From UMGS1498 sp900552335 (GTDB lineage Bacteria > Bacillota_I > Bacilli_A > RF39 > UBA660), in assembly GCA_902477075.1 (NCBI GenBank), contig CABSFU010000013.1, forward strand, positions 1 to 27,023: 27,023 nt of DNA. The letters run 5' to 3'. The position numbers and the translations under genes are program-made. Shown piece by piece: positions 22,345 through 27,023 of the stretch; position 1 is the stretch's first letter, and the number at the start of each line of letters is the position of its first letter. Under the pieces are notes generated by a model that searched no databases, was not told the origin of the DNA, and was given only the letters and a program-made list of their open reading frames with translations.

Positions 22345-23358
22345 ATGAAAGAATATTTGAGTATTTTTATTGATGAAGAATATCCAACATTCATAGATAA
22401 ATATTTAAATACAAAAACATTAAATAGAATAAAATATAGAACCCAATTTTGTGGGTGTGATTATACTAATTTGTATTCTCCTAGATTTTTGTATACAAGA
22501 TTTGACCATTCTTTGGTTGTTGCTCATATGACTTGGCATTTCACTCACAAAAAACAAGAAACGATTGCAGCTTTGCTTCATGATATAGGAACTCCTTGCT
22601 TTGCTCACTGTGTAGATTATGTACTTGGAGATTATATGAATCAAGAAAGTTCAGAAAAAAATATAGTTGATGTGATAAAAGAAGATAATGAATTACTTTC
22701 CTATTTAAAAGAAGATGGAATAAAACTTACTGATTTAGAGAAACTAAGTAATTATCCTATTTTGGAAAACAAATCTCCTAGGCTTTGCACAGATAGATTA
22801 GATGGTGTTCTTCATACCTGTTATATTTGGCTGCATACACATACATTGAATGAAATAAAAGAAGTGTTTGATGATATAATCGTTTTAAAAAATGAAGATG
22901 GAATACCTGAAATAGGTTTTAAAAATATACAAACTTCTGAAAAGTTTGTAAAAATGGTTTTTAATTACGCAAAAGAATTGCAAGAAAATACGGATAAATA
23001 TGTTATGAAATATATATCTGAAATAATTAAGTTATCTATTCATTCAAAATTTCTTTCTTTAGAAGATTTTTATACAATGAAAGAAGAAGAGATTTGTCGA
23101 GTTATTAAAAATCATTTTTCATCATGGAGTATTTTTGAAAAAGCTAAAGATTTAATAAGTACTGAAGAATTACCTAACGATAACTTTTATGTATCCCTAG
23201 AAACAAAAAAGAGAAATACAATTCCTCTTGTAAAAACGGAACACGGAACATTTCGAATAAATGAGGTTTCCAGATATGCTGATAATTTTTATCAAGAATT
23301 GTTGCTATTTAAGCCTAAAAAGTATGTATATATTAAAGAATTAAAAAATTTAAAATAG
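22345..23358 (+). CDS. HD-domain phosphohydrolase-like protein
   Basis: AAGAGGTG (22331-22338) favours the ATG at 22345 over a GTG at 22336 that lies inside it. The 337-residue protein has an HD metal site in the N-terminal third: RFDHSLVVAHM (His55), then AALLHDIGTPCFAH (His79-Asp80). A later DRLDG (about 160) would supply the remaining acidic ligand. The layout resembles dGTPase/deoxynucleotidase HD proteins. The rest is helical with no recognised domain. Substrate unknown. It follows a DUF3883 nuclease-like gene, but 166 bp and a decayed fragment lie between, so shared function is only a possibility. Confidence 0.78.
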   Translation: MKEYLSIFIDEEYPTFIDKYLNTKTLNRIKYRTQFCGCDYTNLYSPRFLYTRFDHSLVVAHMTWHFTHKKQETIAALLHDIGTPCFAHCVDYVLGDYMNQESSEKNIVDVIKEDNELLSYLKEDGIKLTDLEKLSNYPILENKSPRLCTDRLDGVLHTCYIWLHTHTLNEIKEVFDDIIVLKNEDGIPEIGFKNIQTSEKFVKMVFNYAKELQENTDKYVMKYISEIIKLSIHSKFLSLEDFYTMKEEEICRVIKNHFSSWSIFEKAKDLISTEELPNDNFYVSLETKKRNTIPLVKTEHGTFRINEVSRYADNFYQELLLFKPKKYVYIKELKNLK

Positions 23359-23408
23359 TGACTTTTGTAGGTATATAAAATTGATAACTACATAAATAGA
23401 ACAATAAA

Positions 23409-23507
23409 ATGAAATTTAATGATGTAATAAGAAAAAGAACAGCAATAAGAAAGTTTAGTGATAAAAAAATATCATAGAAGAATATTGAAAAAATATTAAC
23501 GAAATCG
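23409..23507 (+). pseudogene. Nitroreductase N-terminal relic
   Basis: An ATG at 23409 begins MKFNDVIRKRTAIRKFSDKKIS, then an in-frame TAG (23475-23477), then KNIEKILTKS. This matches the start of nitroreductase-family enzymes (RRS/TIRKF.D..VS...IEKIL). Homology stops after about 33 codons, and the FMN-binding core is missing. A terminator at 23541 follows at once, so most of the gene has been deleted. The codon-23 stop and the deletion together make it non-functional. Confidence 0.75.
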
Positions 23508-23540
23508 TTAAATATATTTAATTATAGATTACATTTATCA

Positions 23541-23562
23541 AGCAGAACTAATCTGCTTTTTT
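23541..23562 (+). terminator. Intrinsic terminator after the nitroreductase relic
   Basis: The stem AGCAGA/TCTGCT with loop ACTAA is followed by TTTTT. Confidence 0.75.
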
Positions 23563-23653
23563 GTGGATAAAAGTGTAAATTACTACGTAAAATAAACATT
23601 ATCAGTAGGAAACAAATAAATTAACGTGATAAAATTTAAATAGGTGATAATAG

Positions 23654-25393
23654 ATGACTTGGATTGAATACTTTTATAAAAAGTTAGAAGAATACAATAT
23701 AAGAAATAAAGAAGGAAATGAACAATTAATAGTAGAATATTTACAGAATAATCTTGAAGTATCGATAAAGAACTCAAAATATGGTATCAATGATATAACG
23801 GCATTTAAAGAAAATCAAATGAACTTTTTTGAAAATAATCCACCGTTTAAAATTAATCAAAAGGCTCTTGAACTTCGAAAGCTTAGTTTATCACAAATTA
23901 GACTAATTACGGACAATTTAAATCCTAATATTGAGTGCTTAAATTGCTCTTTTGACGTATTAAAACATATTAAATTAAATCATTATCCAAACTTAAAAAA
24001 ACTTTCTATAGATCATGTGACATCTGAAGAACTAATGAATATAATAAAAAATACAAATATTGAAGAAATAGAAATTGAAGAATCCTTTCCAGATGAAATA
24101 CTGAACAATTCAACCTTTTTAAATTATAAAGGTAAGTTAGTAGGAATTTATAATGGTAGAAAAATAATTGCTAAAAATAATACTACTTATAGTACTTTTG
24201 GGAGGGCAAGACTATGCAGCAACAATTTAAATAAAAATATGGATGTATTATTAGATTTATTAAATAAGAGTGATAAAAAGGACTTAAAAAATATCAGTTT
24301 TTTTGATAAGTATGAAGCGTATAATGACAAAATTAGTATTAATCCTAAATTTAAATACAACATTGAATACAAAGAAACGGAATCTTCAAATAAAATAGGA
24401 ATTTTAACTGTAAATTCTCTAGAGGATGTAAAAGAGGTAAAAACATTTATTGAAAAAGTTGAAAGTTCTGGTTTCACTATCAATAAAGTTGTATTAAACT
24501 TAGAAAATAAAAATTATGAGAATCTGGAATTACTTTATAGCATAGCTAAAAAATATGAAACTATTGTAAAAATAAGGAACAGCTTCCAAGACATCAGTGC
24601 TGTTGATTTTATTTCTATGAGAGAGACATTAAATTATTATAAAACTTTAATTTTACAACAAAATTTAAGTCCACTAGAAAAAGCTGCATATGGATATGAT
24701 ATTATAAAATCATTTGTATATAAAGAAACGGCAAATGTTAATAAATCAGAATCAAGGGAAATAGCTACAATTATTAAAACGGGTAATATAGTATGCGTGG
24801 GATTTGCAAATTTCTATGCCCAGCTTATGAAAGAGGTGGGTGTTGATGGTTGTGCTTTTGGAACAGAAGTATCAATAAATGGAAAAGCATTTGGACATGA
24901 AAGATGCTCTTTAACTATTGACGATAACAAGTATGACGTACATGGCTCCTTTGCTTTTGATCCAACATGGGATTGTGCAAAAGGCGTGGCATTGGTTATA
25001 AATTCTGCTGGTGACAAAAGATTAATATCTATGTATAGTAATGACATGAAAGAGGATGAACACATAATCAAGATATATGATGATATTTCACGATATAGAT
25101 ATTTCATGATTGGAAAAGATGATTATCAAAAAAAATTTATTGGTGAGAAAATGCCAAACTATACCCATGCTAAGAATTATAGTAATACAAGTTTAGAAAA
25201 AAATGAAATCCAAGAAAAATTTGATTTATCTAATAGCAATTTATCTTTAGAACAATTTAAAAAACTTCTTACTAGAGTTAAAATATTAGAAGGATATCCA
25301 ATTGATACTATAGAACAAACGGTAGATGATACTTTAGAAGTTAGTGGTTTAAAGAAAATAGAAATTAAAGAAGAGTATAATCATAAACTATGA
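23654..25393 (+). CDS. Transglutaminase-like cysteine peptidase-fold protein
   Basis: AGGTGATAATAG sets the ATG. The 579-residue protein lacks a signal peptide. Residues about 70-160 show leucine-spaced repeats (LRKLSLSQI, IECLNCS, LKKLSIDH, IEEIEIEE) resembling a short leucine-rich array. The middle is unassigned. Residues about 370-445 form a transglutaminase-like core: NIVCVGFANFYAQLMKEVGV with Cys381, FGHERC with His415, and FAFDPTWD with Asp436, the Cys-His-Asp order of the family. This kind of core acts as a protease, amidase or crosslinker; the target is unknown. The C-terminus (about 510-579) is charged and helical. -10 candidate TAAAAT at 23630-23635. Confidence 0.78.
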   Translation: MTWIEYFYKKLEEYNIRNKEGNEQLIVEYLQNNLEVSIKNSKYGINDITAFKENQMNFFENNPPFKINQKALELRKLSLSQIRLITDNLNPNIECLNCSFDVLKHIKLNHYPNLKKLSIDHVTSEELMNIIKNTNIEEIEIEESFPDEILNNSTFLNYKGKLVGIYNGRKIIAKNNTTYSTFGRARLCSNNLNKNMDVLLDLLNKSDKKDLKNISFFDKYEAYNDKISINPKFKYNIEYKETESSNKIGILTVNSLEDVKEVKTFIEKVESSGFTINKVVLNLENKNYENLELLYSIAKKYETIVKIRNSFQDISAVDFISMRETLNYYKTLILQQNLSPLEKAAYGYDIIKSFVYKETANVNKSESREIATIIKTGNIVCVGFANFYAQLMKEVGVDGCAFGTEVSINGKAFGHERCSLTIDDNKYDVHGSFAFDPTWDCAKGVALVINSAGDKRLISMYSNDMKEDEHIIKIYDDISRYRYFMIGKDDYQKKFIGEKMPNYTHAKNYSNTSLEKNEIQEKFDLSNSNLSLEQFKKLLTRVKILEGYPIDTIEQTVDDTLEVSGLKKIEIKEEYNHKL

Positions 25394-25507
25394 TAGTTAG
25401 ATTAAAAGAAACATAAACAGGTTAAGAGATTTTTATATAGAAAGATGGTTCTTATTTATAGTGAAAATTTAAGAATAGAAATTAATATTCCAATAATCTC
25501 TAATTTT

Positions 25508-25530
25508 AACACATTTAATATGTGTTTTTT
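25508..25530 (+). terminator. Intrinsic terminator downstream of the transglutaminase-like gene
   Basis: The stem AACACAT/ATGTGTT with loop TTAAT is followed by TTTT. It lies 115 bp after the stop. Between 25394 and 25507 I see no gene; TATAAT sequences at 25565-25570 and 25586-25591 are candidate -10 boxes for the next gene. Confidence 0.75.
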
Positions 25531-25666
25531 CATGTAAAAAAGAGTAAGATCTGATATTTAAGTGTATAATGGATAGAAAGAAGATTATAATGAAAATCTT
25601 AAAATGTATTGAAAACATTAGTCTCTCATGTGTGATAATAGATATTGTAAAAAAGAGGATGATAAT

Positions 25667-26443
25667 ATGGAACCAATGAAAGATGGATTTATAGAAGATA
25701 TAAATTTAGGAGATTTAGAATTATTAAGTGAACAGGGTTCAGAATTTATGGTTTATAATGATGACAATAAAGTATATAAAATATTTAAACCTAATTATAA
25801 ATTAGAGCACAAAAGTATAGAAGAATTAACTTATTTAGCAGCTATTAAAACATCAAGAATATTAATGCCTGCTTCACTTATAACCAAAAATGGAGAATTA
25901 GTTGGATATTCAATGCAATATATAAAAAATTCTAGTAATATATTAGATGTTAAAATGAAAAAATTCATTAATGAATTAACTGTTATCACAAGTGATGTAG
26001 AATTATTAAGTGACTTAAACGTTAGACTTATAGATATCAATCGAAAAAATGTAGTTTTTAATGGTAAACTATATCTAATTGATCCAGGAAATTATTATAT
26101 AAATTATATAAAGGATTTATTAGTTTATCTAGATTATAAAGAGCTGAATGAATTAGAAAAGAAAAATATTATAAAATTATGGAATTATAATAAATTTAAT
26201 AGATTAATAGAAGAATTATTATTTATAGCAAATGAAAAAATTGATTTTTATTTGTTAAGAAAAGTAATTGAATTTTTTGAACAAAAAAAACAAGATAATA
26301 ATTGGCTTTTAGATATTACGATTTTACAAAAGTATTTTGATTCAGAACTTTCAATAAAAGAGTCTGTAAATAAATTTATTAAGGAATATATTAAGATTGA
26401 TGAAGAGGAAAAACGATTCATTATGTCTTTATATGCAAAATGA
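25667..26443 (+). CDS. Protein-kinase-fold protein
   Basis: AGAGGATGAT supports the ATG at 25667 rather than 25628. The 258-residue product has a small-lobe pattern LLSEQGSEFMVYNDDNKVYKIFKP, a glycine loop and the ATP-site Lys in VYKIFK. The hinge region is GYSMQYI. The catalytic loop and metal site follow as RLIDINRKNVVF...LYLIDPGNYY, where Asp/Asn and DPG correspond to HRD..N and DFG of eukaryote-like kinases. The HRD Asp position is not obvious and DFG is changed to DPG, so it may be an atypical kinase or a pseudokinase. There is no membrane segment. It neighbours the transglutaminase-like gene but has its own promoter region. Confidence 0.68.
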   Translation: MEPMKDGFIEDINLGDLELLSEQGSEFMVYNDDNKVYKIFKPNYKLEHKSIEELTYLAAIKTSRILMPASLITKNGELVGYSMQYIKNSSNILDVKMKKFINELTVITSDVELLSDLNVRLIDINRKNVVFNGKLYLIDPGNYYINYIKDLLVYLDYKELNELEKKNIIKLWNYNKFNRLIEELLFIANEKIDFYLLRKVIEFFEQKKQDNNWLLDITILQKYFDSELSIKESVNKFIKEYIKIDEEEKRFIMSLYAK

Positions 26444-26838
26444 TAAAAGTGCAATATACATTATTAGTGGTAATTTTGGTAACTGTCATCTTTATCAAAA
26501 ATTAAAAGTTATCATGAATCAATAACCAGATAGATACAAAATCGATTTTTTCATGATATAATTAAAAAAATTTATGACTTTGAGAAATTGATTATAATGA
26601 ATGGAAATAAAACCGATATCAACTGGTAAGTGGGAAGTTATGAAAAAACACTATTAAGCTATTGAAAATAAAAGAAAAAAATAAAAATTCTTTTTACATT
26701 TTAAACATATTTTTACTTGAAAAGTGTTAAAAAAATAAATGTGTAGGAGTTATGAAAAACTTTTACTAAATTGCACAATTAACTTATTAACCATATTCCT
26801 ATATAATATAGATCAGAAACAGAGGGAGTGTGGTTATA
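26444..26838 (+). other. 395-bp intergenic region, mostly empty
   Basis: I see no intact gene here. It holds two isolated -10-like sequences (TATAAT at 26557-26562 and 26593-26598). A short frame at 26601-26657 (MEIKPISTGKWEVMKKHY, stop, then AIENKRKK) looks like the start of a lost gene of unknown family. AT-rich filler follows up to the promoter of the 48-aa gene. Confidence 0.4.
26779..26807 (+). promoter_or_regulatory. Promoter of the 48-aa gene
   Basis: -35 TTAACT (26779-26784), 17-bp spacer, TATAAT (26802-26807). GAGGGAG follows at 26822-26828. Confidence 0.65.
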
Positions 26839-26985
26839 ATGAAAAAAATAAAACTACCTATTAAGAATATAGAAACTAACATAATTTTAAATGCCTTAAT
26901 ACAATTTAAAAATGATAAATTAAAACAGGGTATATATACAGAACCTATTGATGAACTAATTTTAAAATTAAATAAAATTTATTAA
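26839..26985 (+). CDS. Small protein of unknown function (48 aa)
   Basis: A 48-codon gene starts at an ATG about ten bases after GAGGGAG and is flanked by its own promoter and a strong terminator, which makes it credible despite its size. The product (MKKIKLPIKNIETNIILNALI at the start, TEPIDELILKLNKIY at the end) is predicted to be mainly helical, with a lysine-rich start, and has no membrane segment or signal. Single helix-bundle proteins of this size can be antitoxins or DNA-binding accessory factors, but I do not recognise a family. Confidence 0.6.
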   Translation: MKKIKLPIKNIETNIILNALIQFKNDKLKQGIYTEPIDELILKLNKIY

Positions 26986-26993
26986 ACATATTT

Positions 26994-27023
26994 GAACTGA
27001 TTAAAAATGGTCAGTTCTTTTTT
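26994..27023 (+). terminator. Intrinsic terminator after the 48-aa gene
   Basis: The stem GAACTGA (26994-27000) / TCAGTTC (27011-27017) with a 10-base loop is followed by a T run that reaches the end of the window. Confidence 0.85.

Noticed and set aside
1..27023. CRISPR array, tRNA, rRNA or IS element
   Set aside because: No regularly spaced direct repeats, tRNA-like cloverleaf with CCA context, rRNA segments or transposase frames were seen.

Overview
The window is about 27 kb of very AT-rich, gene-dense bacterial DNA with every recognised gene on the + strand. TGA is used as a stop (for example at 6828-6830 and 7333-7335), so the standard code applies. Extended -10 promoters (TGn-TATAAT), U-tailed terminators, a T-box leader and peptidoglycan genes (murF-like, ddl) point to a low-GC walled Bacillota. 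It looks like one of the small-genome gut Bacilli lineages, but the sequence does not fix a genus. I see no rRNA, tRNA, IS element, prophage block or CRISPR array. Layout: 1-435 is the 3' end of a pilin-like gene. Then come rpsP-khpA (549-1078), a tandem Cys-motif protein (1128-1793), a wall-precursor operon (alpha/beta hydrolase, membrane-anchored MurF-like ligase, Ddl; 1866-5408), and an extracytosolic flavin module (ApbE, NusG-II protein, Gx transporter, FMN-binding lipoprotein; 5474-7810). A second pilin-like gene (8044-9033), enolase (9104-10336) and a third pilin-like gene (10498-11562) follow. Next is a Phe T-box operon (hydrolase, pheS, pheT; about 11583-15973), a DUF4358-like lipoprotein, a DUF3419-like transferase, a DUF6512 / UDG-like / 84-aa trio, and a MATE-kinase fusion. 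The last 6 kb (about 21.2-27.0 kb) is accessory: a DUF3883 nuclease-like protein, an HD phosphohydrolase, a transglutaminase-like protein, a kinase-fold protein, a 48-aa gene, and decayed fragments including a nitroreductase relic. The most interesting system is the three-member pilin family. Each member has (or, in the truncated first copy, ends with) a near-constant part: a class III prepilin N-terminus plus a domain ending in LDNGTG. This is followed by a YSKDE coiled coil like those in phage tail fibres and then an unrelated C-terminal tip; one tip is a clear phage tail-collar/Gp10-type receptor-binding domain. The two complete copies share a promoter (TTGAA-N17-TATAGT) and a structured 5' leader. 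That leader is a 16-bp imperfect hairpin with a compensatory base change, then exactly ten G residues, then a second terminator-like hairpin. The layout resembles a dispersed, possibly phase-variable set of pilus adhesins with exchangeable phage-derived tips.
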